Part shown: one piece after another, positions 11,901 to 22,560 of the stretch
Layout of the letters: every line of letters starts with the position of its first letter
Numbering within the stretch: the stretch's first letter is position 1
NCBI RefSeq assembly: GCF_040807025.1
Contig: NC_090942.1
Location: 77,481,987-77,545,986 of the forward strand
Direction of reading: 5' to 3'
Origin: Struthio camelus
Taxonomy: Eukaryota; Chordata; Aves; Struthioniformes; Struthionidae
DNA: 64,000 bases
Notes under the pieces: model-generated
Seen by the model: the letters and a program-made list of their open reading frames with translations, nothing else
The model's database searches: none
What the model was told of the DNA's origin: nothing
Translations under genes and position numbers: made by a program

Positions 11901-14900
11901 TCTTCTGATTTATGTAAATATAGGATTGAGTTCTGTGTGTTACATACAGAAATGGAAGGCAGTCTCAGAATATGGCCAAAATTAGGTGTTCGTTGGTCCT
12001 GCACAGACCATGTTTAAAGACTTACTGATGATTCAGCTAGTACTGATATGCAGTACTTTTGTGTCAAAGACCTCCTCTGGTTTCCTTATAGCACTATGCC
12101 CATTAGGTGTATAATTCTTTCTGTGCAAAAAGATGGTAGGAATTAAAAAAAATTGCTAGTAATTGTTTATAAGCAGTCAGAGAATCACAGAAGAGTTGGA
12201 AGGGACTTCTGGATGTCTCTAGTCCAAACCTCCTGCTCAAAGCAGGATGAGATAGAGCAGGTCAGGGCCTTGTCCAGTCAGGTTCTGAGTATGTCCAAGG
12301 ATGGAGACTCCACAACTTCTCTGGACAATCTATTCTAGTAAAAAAGTTTTTTCTTATATTTCAGTGGAACTTCCTATATTTCAATTTTTGCCCACTGCTG
12401 CTCATCCTGTCACTGGGCACCACTAAGAAGAGTCTGGTTTGTCTTCTTTACTCTCCTCTATTAGATATTTTTACACATTGATAAGATCCCCACTGAGCCT
12501 GCCCTTCTCCAGGCTGAACAGTCCCAGCTCTCTCAGCCTCTCCTCACATATCAGATCCTCCAGTCCCTTAACCATCTTTGTGGCCTTTCATGGCGCTCAC
12601 TCCAGCAAGTCCATGTCTCTCTTGTTCTGGGGAGCCTAGACATGGGCCCAGTACTCCAGAGGTGGCCATGCCACCTAGTGCCATGCTGAGTAGAGGGGAA
12701 GGATCACCTCCCTCGACCTGCTGGCTACACTCTTCCTAATGCAGCCTAGGAGGCTGTTGGCCGCCTTTGCTGTGAGGGTGCATTGCTGGCTCATGTCCAA
12801 TTTGTTGTCCTCCAGGACGCCCAGGTCCTTCCCTGCAAAGCTGCTTTCCAGTCTGTTGGCCCCCAGCATGTAATGGCGCATGGGGTTATTCCTCCCCACA
12901 TGCAGGACTTTGCATTTCCCTTTACTGAACTTCATCAGATTCCTGTCAGCCCACTTCTCCACCCTGTTGAGGGGCAGGGTGCCCCTCTGAATGGCAGTGC
13001 AACAGTCTATGCTCTGCAGCAGGCTGAGGGTGTGCTCTGTCCCATGATCCAAGTCAGTAATGAAGATATTAAAACAATATTGGCCCCATTAGCTGCCCCT
13101 GGAATACATCCCTAGTGACTGGCTTCCAGCTGGACTTTGTATCACTCATCACAATCCGTTGAGTCCAAAAGTTGAACCAGTTTTCAGTCCACCTCACTGT
13201 GCATTTATCTAGTCCATATTTCATCAGCTTGTCTATAGGAATGTTATGGGAGACAGTGTTGAAAGCCTTGCTAAAATCAAGATAAATAACAATATGCATG
13301 TGGTTTTAACTAAGAACCTTAATCATCAAATAGAAATTTAGACTTCATGGCTAGATTTCATTGCAAATTTTGTGCAAAGTAAGAAAGAAAACTGAAGAAA
13401 TCCCAAACAAAACCTGACAAATAAAAAAAAAATTGTTTGTAGATTAACCTAAGCAAAATTGTGTACATTGTGGCCTTTTACCTCAGCCAATCTGAACTAT
13501 TTAAACAATGAAAAACCTAATTATTATTCTTTTGATTTATTGCAGACCTGATTCCTGTGGTTTTGAACATGTTTTTGTTGGAGAAACAAGGCGTGGTAAA
13601 CAGATCTTAGGTTTGCACAATTGGGTGCAATTTTACCTTCAGGAAAAGCGTAATCAAATTGACTACAAGGGCTATGTTGCCCGTAAGAATAAAAACAGGG
13701 TAAGAATGAGTCGGGTGCTTTTACAGGGGAAACAAATAGATTCACAGAGAATAGCTGTAATAATGAATCAAGGCACCATGACACAGAGCCAGGGTTGAGT
13801 TTTTCCTTGTACTCACCTCATTTTTAACTCCCTATAGGATTCCTAAATTTCCTCAGTCACTGACTTCTCCCACTCCTCCTCTTCCCACTGTCATTTGTGG
13901 CTATTGCACGTGCAGCTGGTGTCTACAGTTTTGGACTCCTTCAAGACATCCTAATGCTAAAAAGCTCAGAGCAAAACTAGTCCTTCAAACAAAATTCCTT
14001 TGCAGTTCCCCTACCTTTAAGTGAAACTAGACAGAAACCTGTTAGTCTACATGCCTTTTAAGCCCCAGTGTAGTAAGTGGCAAAAGGTCCCAAGCTGGGA
14101 ATGACTAAACCCAGGCTAGAAAAGGTGCTTTCCTGAAGAGGCAAGCTATTCTGGTGTTCAAATAATATGCAGTGTTAGATTCTTATTGCTGGGAGATCTA
14201 GGAGCTCAGCCTTTGGAAGCTGAAGCTGTTGAAAAGACTTCTTCAGCTTCAGTGATTTTGGAATTAGACTTATTCTGTGCTGTTGCTTCCTTCTTCCAGC
14301 CTAAGGCCTGTAAATCTCAGCTCTGAAAATTATGAGGCACTGACAACTTGCAACTAGAGTACCAAAAAGTGATTCTTAAAAGCTGTTTTAACAGCTGTTT
14401 AGCTGTTTGCATTCAAACTTGTGAGGAAAAACAGAAAGCCCAGATCCTTTTGTGCAGAAACTATTTCGAACAGCAGTGCTGGTGTTTAGAGAATTGTAAC
14501 ACTGCTGAAGCTTAAAAGGATACCAATGAACCTCTATGCTCCAGAGGACAGGGAAAAGGCTCTGCTCCAGCTATAGGAACCTGGAATATTGTCCTTGAAT
14601 CTATCACAGAAGCTCAAAGAAGCCTGTTCTATATCTTCGTCTCTCCAGAGCATAGGTTTCAGACTTTCTAATTACAGATCAGCTGCCATTGAGGCAGCTG
14701 GCAATGAGCTAGAGAGAGATCCAGACTGGGACAAGCAAAGTTGCTCAATGGAGTTGGACACTCATTGATAACACTTATTTCTCAATGAGTATTGCTATGA
14801 GCTGGATGACTGTTATTTCTTGGCCTTCTATAAAAACACCAAATATAACTCATTTCAAATGGCATTCAATATAAAGGAGTTTATTCTATTTTGGTATCTT

Positions 14901-15523
14901 TTGGGGAACAGGAATAGATGAAAAAACAAGGGCAGTGGCCTAAACTGCTTTTTATCTATTGTCATCAGAGGTGTAAGAATACTTTTGATGGGAAAGATAA
15001 AACAATTCTCAAGGTCTGGAACCATAACAGGAACCACTTACATCCACTAAAATTTAAAAGGAGTCTGAACTGTGAGGTCACATCTGGAACAGTTCTTTTA
15101 CATCCCTCATTCCCAGTGCTCACTCTTGACACAAACCCCTGATGGTAGAGTGACTGAATCCTGCAATGCCTTCTAAAATCCGGAATCTAAAATTTTATCT
15201 GTCTAGTCACAACTCTGTTGGAGATTATTCCATTGTTTTGTTTCTGCTTTCAGCCTGACAAAGATGACCAAGTTCTGAGCCTCCAGTTCACTTGGAAGGG
15301 CTCGGTAAAGCCAATTGGAAGCACCTTTATTGGTGTCAGCCCTGAGTTTGAATTCGCCCTTTACACCATCGTTTTTCTGCTGTCTGAAGAAAACGTCACA
15401 CGTGAAACAGTGAAGATAGAGGAATATGAGCTACAGATAGTTGTTTGTCACCATGGGCAGCACATTGGAACAGCCTATCCAGTACTCCTTGGCACCGATC
15501 GTGAAGACTTGCACCGACAGTGA
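8818..15523 (+). CDS. ENDOU: XendoU-type uridylate-specific endoribonuclease, 6 exons seen, first exon missing
   Basis: Six exons with GT-AG borders and compatible phases were joined by eye: 8818-8917, 10816-10912, 11541-11662, 11751-11863, 13546-13699 and 15254-15523 (stop TGA 15521-15523). They encode about 284 residues. This is close to the roughly 292 of Xenopus XendoU, so only a short first coding exon is missing. The product reads like XendoU throughout, including [50 protein letters not shown] and [14 protein letters not shown]. The expected catalytic residues are present: His in FEHVF, His in GLHNW, and the lysine of FTWKGSVKP. The family cuts RNA at uridines in a Mn2+-dependent way, leaving 2',3'-cyclic phosphate ends. 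XendoU itself was found through release of intron-encoded snoRNAs. No somatomedin-B domain is seen, unlike secreted mammalian ENDOU, so this is the short form. A poly(A) signal follows at 15621. Confidence 0.9.
9070..9545 (+). mobile_element. CR1 LINE fragment, 5'-truncated and internally deleted
   Basis: The plus strand shows a decayed reverse-transcriptase segment (TSGVPQGSV-like, then FNIFISDL-like) and later the CR1 3' region. It ends in a GACTGTATGACTGTGTG-type run that grades into a TG/ATG microsatellite to about 9,580. It sits inside the first seen intron of the endoribonuclease gene. Stops and frameshifts show it is dead. Confidence 0.8.
10816..10912 (+). CDS. ENDOU: Endoribonuclease exon: [12 protein letters not shown] region
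   Basis: The acceptor is TTTCTCCTAG and the donor is GCAA|GTGAGA. It encodes [30 protein letters not shown] and the first base of a split Thr codon completed by the next exon. Confidence 0.88.
11541..11662 (+). CDS. ENDOU: Endoribonuclease exon: FISLLDNYE region
   Basis: The acceptor has a strong pyrimidine tract (TTTTTCTGTAG) and the donor is AAA|GTGAGT. It encodes [31 protein letters not shown] and ends VMK, closely matching the corresponding XendoU segment. Confidence 0.9.
11751..11863 (+). CDS. ENDOU: Endoribonuclease exon: [10 protein letters not shown] region
   Basis: The acceptor is CAACCTCCAG and the donor is ACAG|GTATGT. It encodes [10 protein letters not shown] and [19 protein letters not shown], and ends in a split Arg codon (AG|A). 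Confidence 0.9.
12177..13305 (-). mobile_element. CR1 LINE fragment in endoribonuclease intron (copy b)
   Basis: The left end is the reverse complement of the CR1 3' terminus (AGAATCACAGAAGAGTTGGAAGG). The minus strand carries ORF2 remnants: [19 protein letters not shown] and the C-terminal block with [16 protein letters not shown]. Coding is interrupted by stops. The segment 12,472-12,953 is identical, as far as can be read, to part of the CR1 copy at 36.8-37.3 kb, although the flanks of the two copies differ. Confidence 0.88.
13546..13699 (+). CDS. ENDOU: Endoribonuclease exon with both catalytic histidines
   Basis: The acceptor is GATTTATTGCAG and the donor is AGG|GTAAGA. It encodes [18 protein letters not shown] and [15 protein letters not shown]. 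The His of FEHVF and the His of LHNW are the two active-site histidines of the EndoU fold. A CR1 copy fills much of the preceding intron. Confidence 0.92.
13806..15253. other. Intron of the endoribonuclease gene, no further feature
   Basis: This AT-rich intron separates the His/His exon from the terminal exon. No repeat or gene was recognised in it. Confidence 0.5.
15254..15523 (+). CDS. ENDOU: Endoribonuclease terminal exon with catalytic lysine
   Basis: The acceptor is TGCTTTCAG. The exon encodes [18 protein letters not shown] (catalytic Lys within WKGSVKP) and the family signature [14 protein letters not shown]. It continues through EEYELQIVV and GTAYPVLL to TGA at 15521-15523. Confidence 0.92.
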   Translation, partial: PDKDDQVLSLQFTWKGSVKPIGSTFIGVSPEFEFALYTIVFLLSEENVTRETVKIEEYELQIVVCHHGQHIGTAYPVLLGTDREDLHRQ

Positions 15524-15620
15524 TCAGGAAACATTTTTTTTTTTGAAGGAGTAAGTTAGTATGTTGTTTCATGCAATTTATTTCTAGTAACACTTTATAA
15601 ATCACACATTTTTGGTCTTC

Positions 15621-15626
15621 AATAAA
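15621..15626 (+). terminator. Poly(A) signal AATAAA of the endoribonuclease gene
   Basis: AATAAA lies 98 bases after the stop codon, followed by a GT-rich stretch (GCGTGCCATGGTTCTGTGTG) that suits a downstream cleavage element. It would give a short 3' UTR. Confidence 0.75.
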
Positions 15627-15659
15627 GTGTTCAATGAATAGCGTGCCATGGTTCTGTGT

Positions 15660-18600
15660 GACCCACCTTGAAATATGCTTCTCCTCATATTAAAGGCTCA
15701 ATTACATTTGTATCAGCTTTCCTTCATGCATTATAATTCTATACTTCTTCAGCAGATAATGGAAATTTTTAAAAGGCCATATTAAAATGAATAGACACAC
15801 TTTTATTTTTTTGTTAACTACTGCATGTCTGAGAGAGCATTAATTATACATTTGGTATACCTTTCCTTCAGGACAGGAACTTTGATTTGGCACAAGGGGA
15901 ATCACTTTAGGTTTTTTTCCTTCTCATGTTTTCACTACTGCAATGCCCTGGACATGCAGGAAAAACATCCAGATGTGATTATTATCATTAAGATTAACCG
16001 CAAGTTTATCACTCTATTGGCTCTGCCAGGTTTTTGCCTACTTGTGGAAGCCACAGTAGGCTTTTTTCTCGCCTAACTTTAGAAGTCTGTAGTATAGGCA
16101 CCTATGTTCTCATCAGAGTCAGTGTCTTTCCTTTGATGTCAACATGTCTGCCCCTGCTCTTCCAAAATGTATTCAATACCCCAATGAAAGGAATGTAATT
16201 CTTTTCCTTCTCATGCCCACTCAGAAACAGGCAAATGCTGTGACCCTCAGCGAGTGTGACAAGGATTAGTGACTCACATGCTACAATAGTTTCTTCAACA
16301 AAGCAAGGAACCTGCTGGTGAAGATTTGCTGACAGCATATCCTTCGCAAAATACTGCATATAATTTTCATCAACTTGCACACTAAAGAGCCTTACTAATG
16401 TAATCAGTGATGGTAATACACAAAGGAAAAAGCACAAAACAAAAATTACAAAGCCTATCGACATACATTATTGCATAAGGTAAAGGCTGACATATAAGTG
16501 ACGGCAAGTTTCCCTTGCTCCAAGCACAGAAAGGCTAAAACATGGTATAAAGGAAAAGGACCTAAGGCCTGTTACCAAGGAATATCTTGTAACCAACCCC
16601 CTCATCCAAGGACTTCAACCATTCTGCTGCTGTCAGATCACCACATACTCATATCTACCCAGGGTGTCCCTAAAAGGGTACTGGAGTGCCCTGCAGTGAG
16701 TGAGCAAAGAGGTTCCTAGACTAAGGGATGTGCTTCACTGATACTCCTTTAGAAGCAAAACCATGAGCAGCAAAAAAAGGAAATAACCAAAACTGGATGA
16801 TGTCACTGAAATTCAGGTAAAACAAACTTACATGAAGCCAAACATGCATTGACAGTTTCTAGACTCCTCTATTTTTCAAACTGCAACCGCAGACACTCAT
16901 AAGAAGTCCCTGAAACCTGGCAAATCCATCCTAATAGAAAAAATATACACTGTTGAGTGATACTGTTACGAGACATTATCAGATCTTAGTGACAGTTCAA
17001 GTAGCAATAAGAAATGGCAAGAAATAAACTGTACAAATTCTTCAAGGGCACACATTTGGTGATGTCAGAGAATGAAAGGTTACATTTTCAGTTTATACTG
17101 AAAGCAATTAGAGTTGTTTTTACATAATTACATTAGAACTGTATAATTCTGCCATTATGTCTTCTATGGAAGGGCTTAAACCTCCAGGCCTAAACATTAA
17201 CATAATCAGTACAAGCAGCTGACTTAGCCAGAGGGGATCAGATGTTTACAGGGAAATTGTGACTGTGTATACTGGAGAAGTGTGAATGTTGTTTGCAAAC
17301 TAGAACATAAATTAAGGATGTGAATAAGGAGCTTCCTTTTTTTTTTTTCCTTCTGTGATTTAATTGTTACAGCTTATGCTTAGGCTATTAGCAGATTTAA
17401 CAAATAAAGCTAGATAGAACTGCATATAAGCAGAAAATTACAGGAAAGAAGGTGCAAGTAGATTATCTAACCATTAGCAAATGCACTTGCTAAGCAAAAG
17501 GGGAGATGAGGGAGGGCGGCAAGTAATAAAAAGAGAGGCACAGACTAAGTATTCAGATTTGCATCAAATGTTACAAGCAGAAAACCGCAAAAGAGACTAC
17601 CCAGGCACTCACTGGTTTCCTGCACAAAATGACCAGGAAGGGTGGTTACCCGAGTGTCTGTGACTTTGGCTGTCCAGAGCTCATGCTTGCTGTTAAATGC
17701 ACTGTTTGACTTGACAAGCAGGCTGCTCTCTCCTAAGCTGACTAGGCTGTACCTAGGCTCCCAGCTGAGCACAGGGAAGCAACAAACCCAGCTCCTAGAC
17801 CGTGAGGGGGAGAGAAGCTGAACCGCTGAGCAGGAAGCTGCTAAGTCTATAGAAAGCAGAAATGAGAGTCAATTTAGGACTTAAATATTCTATCAGTTTA
17901 CAACAGTTATGAATAGGAGGACCGCTGGGAAAACTAGAGATGTGATCATGTGCTCCCACAGCACGGAAAGAGGAACTGCAGCCACCAACAGCATTGCAGC
18001 AGGCGTATTCCCAGGCAGAGGAAGGAAAATCCCCCTTCTAGTCTTGTGAGCTGTCCAAACCAGTCTTAAAAGAAACATATCCAGTGCCCATCCTGTGTTC
18101 CACATAGTGCATATCCCTGGGGTGGTTGGGAAGAAGACTCAAGCCTCATAGCTCTGTGTTCGGAGAAGACCGTGTACATCCTCTGCCCTCGAAACCTTTC
18201 CACTCCCCTCCTTTGTGTGTGTGTGCCTTGGGTTAGCTTCTTGGCCCCTACATCAGCTCAACCGCACCCAGCAGTGGCAGAAAACTGAGGGTGGCTCTCA
18301 CACTGGTCCCTGAAGAGGGGAACCTCTAAAAGAAACGTAACGCATATCTCCCCTCTGTTACTAACTGCATTGGACTGAGAATGTAAATCTTTGATATCCC
18401 TCAGAATATGCTTAAATGCGGTGTTACAAGAGAGACTGGCTTAGAGAGGTTGTTCAATTGGGCAAGATGCTCTGGAAGGTGCCCCTAATAGCCAGCATTT
18501 TAAAGCAACAGCCGTGCCCTCTTGTGGCCAATTCGACCACCATTCCTGCAGTTCTCTGCCTTAAAAAAAGTCTCCTCTATACCGTATTCCTGAAAAGCAA

Positions 18601-20519
18601 AGCAATGCTGTAACCCAGGGCACAGTTTTGTGAGCTTCAGCTCTCTGTGTCCCAGCTGCATACCCATTTATGTGGAGAATAAAGGTCTCCAGCTTTGGAC
18701 TGAAATCCTGTAAAAAAGCAGCTTGATAGGCATTTAAGGCAATGCTAGTAGCTAAATGTGTTCATACAGTGGGAGTTCAAGAGACACTACATTAGCTCTT
18801 TCCGTATTAAGGCTTGTGAGCTAGGTATGGAAATGGCCTTTGCCAGCCAGAAAAAAATGAGGGCTTTTTTTTCCATACAGGGGATAGTTTAGGAGAATAG
18901 ATTATCCAAGTAAGACTTTGTTTGGGGAAATGGGGAACTTTTGTGGATAAAAGCAACTGACAGAAGAATGAAAGGTATTTATAACCCACCTGCAGCGCAC
19001 TAAATCAAAGGCATATATCAGACAAGTGTTGAAGTTGTTGCTAGCCTCTCTGTGGAAGGTCTTGAGTAATTTGACATGGCTATTCAGGACAGTAAATAAA
19101 ACATGCGGGAAGAAAACTGGAACTCTGCGAAAGCAAAGTGAGGAACTGAGACCTGAGAACAAATGGATGAAAGACCAGCCAGCAGTGTGCTGAGATGGCC
19201 TGTGTGCAGCATCTGTGATACCAAAAATCCAGGCAGAAAGCCCTGTGTGGAGCACAAACCCAGTGCCTCAGAAGGAGCGAGAGCAGCAGTTTTGGCCAAG
19301 CAGCCAAAAGGGCAGTTGAAATACAAAAGCAAGTGTGATCCCTTGAGCCCATCAAGGGAGGTACTGCTGGGGAAGCAAAGGGTGGTTGCAGCCTTTAGCA
19401 TGGGATCCAGAGCTAGAGGCATTGAGACTGGGGCTGGGCTGGGGATATCTGTTACAACAGAGATCCTCCAGAATATGTCCCAAATCCAAATCTAGCTTTA
19501 CAGGCCAAGTAAAACTATAGTGAGATTCTTTAATTAGTCCCTTGTTTTCTTTCTCTTATCACTGCATGTTTCCTTTGTCTAATTTTAAATATCTTAGTTT
19601 ATTAAACTTTATGGTGGAGCCACTAAACATATGGTTCATGGTGGATCAAGTAGAAACACACCAACATAGATCGGATCAGCCTTGGAAGGAGTGATTTCAC
19701 CAGACTCTGTAAAAGCTTTAGGAGAATAAGCCAAGTACCGTTGACCTTAGTGATGTCCTGTCAAGTAAGTATGTGAACATATGAGTATAAGAGCATCCAA
19801 GAGGCCTGCGTAAAAGTCATACAAATGCAGTAATAAAAACAGAAGGAAAAAGGTCCAGCAAAGTGCTGCTACATACTCAGGCAGCTGTTAGGGAAATAAG
19901 ATGTTGCAAATATGTACAGAGGACAGCTATGGCACCTGTCTATAAGTAAATCTTTCTTAATTAGCTACACCTTTATGTTTCCAGAATTAACCCTGTAACA
20001 TTCAATTTTACTTTTTATGTGCTTTTTAGAAATAAGTTTTCTCCTAGAATAAAAGTAAGAGTAGTAGAAATACCCACTAGTATAGTTAGAAACAGTTTGT
20101 CCAACAGCATAATACAGTATTGGATAGGCACTCCATGCGGTAAGAAAAATTTCAAGCAAACCGCAGCAAATCGTCAAGGAATGCAACCCTGCGATCCTGT
20201 GATCTTAGATTTATATCTGTGGGGAAGGAGAAAGGAAGGTCACCTTGAATCAGAGTAAATAATGGTAAATATTCAGGTGTAGTCATGGAAGGAACATTAC
20301 CCTACCGTTCACCTGAGCTGAGTTTCATAGCTTTGGAAACACTGCCTGATTACATCTCGGGTTGATGTGCATCGCTGTGTGAAGAATGATGCTTCTGGAA
20401 GCATTCAGAGCTGCATAAGCATACGATTCATTAAACCAGGAGGGAGCCCAGAAGTATGCATGTGACATAGCACACCTCCGACTGAACACATACATTAATA
20501 TGTGCGGCTTAAGACTTCA
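15660..20519. other. Intergenic stretch, no gene recognised
   Basis: This is AT-rich sequence downstream of the endoribonuclease. A 120-codon minus-strand frame at 16,102-16,464 starts with a hydrophobic segment. It matches no family I know and has no clear splice or poly(A) support, so it is not called. Confidence 0.45.
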
Positions 20520-22155
20520 GTGGAGGTAGCTTTTCTAACATAGGTGATCCAGCAGCCAATGAGGAGAGGTGCTCTGCTGGACCTCATACTTACAGACAAG
20601 GAAGGACTGGTTGGGGATGTGAAGGCCAGAGGCAGCCTTGGCTGCATGACCATGAAACAGTGGTGCTCGGGTTCCTGTGAGCAGGAAGCAGGGCAAAAAG
20701 CAGAATCACAGCCGTGGTCTTCAGGAGATCAGACTTCATCCTGTTCAGGGATCTGCTTGGGAAAATCCCAAGGGATACAGCCCTGGAGAGAAGAGGCATC
20801 CAGAGAGCTGGTTGATACTCAAGGATCACCTCTTCCAAGCTCAAGAATGGTTCATCCCAACAAGCAGGAAATCAAGCAAAGGCAGCAGGAGGCCTTCCTG
20901 GAGGAACAAGGAGTCCCTGACTAAACTCAAACGTAAAAAGAAAGTGTACAAGAGGCAGAAGTAAGGACAGATGACCCAGGAAGAATATAGAGACGCTGTT
21001 CAAACGTGCAGGGATGGGTTTGCGAAAGCTAAAGCCAATCTGGAGCTGAATCTGGTGAGAGATGTGAAGAGCCAAAAGAAAGGCTTCTGCAAGTACATAA
21101 GCAGACAAAGAAAGGCTAGGAAAAATCTGGGCCCACTGCTGAATGGGGCAGGGGACCTGGTGACAAATGGCACCAAAAAGGCAAAGGTACTGAACGTTTT
21201 CTTCATGTCAGTCTTGATGCTTAACACCAGACTTCAGTAATTCCAGCCCCCTGAAACCAGAGGGGAAGTCTGGAGCAAGAAAAACTCACCCATGGTGGAG
21301 GAGGATCAGGTTAGGGAACATTTAAACAAATTGGACATATACAAGCCCATGGGACCTAACAGGATGCACCTGTGAGTGCTGAGGGACCTGGTGGATGTCA
21401 TTGCAAGGCCACTCTTGATTATCTTGGAAAGATCATAGTGATCAGGAGAGATTCCTGAGGTCTAGAAAAAAAGCAAATGTCACTCCTATCTTCAAGAAGG
21501 GCAAGAATGACGATCTAGGGAATTACAGGCTGGGTCAGCCTCACCTTGATCCCTGGGAAGGTGATGGAGCAACTAATCCTGTAGTACAGATACATGAAGG
21601 ACAAGATGATGACTGGGAGTAGTCAGCATGGATTTACAAAGGGGATATTGTGCTTAGCCAACCTCATAGCCTTCTATGATGAGATGACTGACTTGGAGGA
21701 TGAGGGGAGGGCAGTGGATGCCATTTATCTTGACTTTAGCAAGACTTCTGACACTGTCTCTCATAACATCCTCATAGACAATCTGAGGAAGGACGGGCTA
21801 GATAAATGGTCATTGAGGTGGACGGAAAACCGGCTGAACTGCTGGTGTGTGATTAGCACACTGAGTGTTGTGATTAGCAGCACGAAGCCCAGCTGCAGAC
21901 CAGTTGCTAGTGGTGTCCCTCAGGGATCAATACAGCGGTCAATACTGTTTAACATCTTCATTAATGACCCGCATGATGGGACCGACTGCATCCTCAGCAA
22001 GTTTGCAAATTATGCAAAACTGGGAGGAGTGGCTGAGGCTGTGGAGTCTCTATCCTTGGAGATATTCAAAGCCCAACTGGACACAGTCCTGGGCAACCTG
22101 CTTGAGCAAGGAGTGCCATCTTCCAACTTCAGCTACTCTGTGATTCTGTGACTGG
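20520..22155 (+). mobile_element. CR1 LINE, largest plus-strand copy, internally deleted
   Basis: Plus-strand remnants run in CR1 ORF2 order: LLDLILTDKEGLVGDV (end of the endonuclease domain), YRDAVQTCRDGFAKAKANLE, SSQHGFTKG, DAIYLDFSKTSDTVSHN, ASGVPQGS and LFNIFINDP. The frame then jumps from SKFANYAKLGG straight to a 3'-terminal segment (about 22,060-22,150), so several hundred bases are deleted. Frameshifts show it is not active. The end at about 22,152 carries TGTGATTCTGTGA, the CR1 tail. Confidence 0.9.
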
Positions 22156-22347
22156 TGTTAGCAAGTTTCTGGAACTCACAAAGAGATTGTGGGAAGAAAT
22201 TTTATGACAATTTTTACAGCTGTTGTTCCCAAAACCGTTGTAGGGAATGTTACCACAGATTTGATCATCTCTCACTTAAGTTATACAGGAAAAAAATGTA
22301 AAGATTGTCTCTTACATGGAAAAGAGAGAAGGTGCACAAGTAACGGT

Positions 22348-22560
22348 CACAGAATCGTTTAGGTTGGAAGGGACCTCTGGAGATCATCTCGTCCAACCTC
22401 CCTGTTCAAGCAGGGTCACCTAGAGCATATTGCCCAGGATCACATCCAGACGGCTTTTGAATATCTCCAGCGAAGGAGACTCCACCACCTCTCTGGGCAA
22501 CCTGTTCCAATGCTCTGTCACCCTCACAGTGAAGAAGTTTTTTCTCAGGTTCAGAAAATC
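22348..22560 (-). mobile_element. CR1 3'-end fragment
   Basis: The left end TCACAGAATCGTTTAGGTTG, followed by GAAGGGACCTCTGGAGATC, is the reverse complement of the CR1 3' terminus. The fragment continues into the typical TCTCCACCACCTCTCTGGGC block. It faces the 3' end of the plus-strand copy about 200 bp away. Confidence 0.88.

Noticed and set aside
16102-16464. 120-codon minus-strand frame starting with a hydrophobic segment
   Set aside because: No family is recognised, no splice or poly(A) context is clear, and frames of this length occur by chance in 64 kb.
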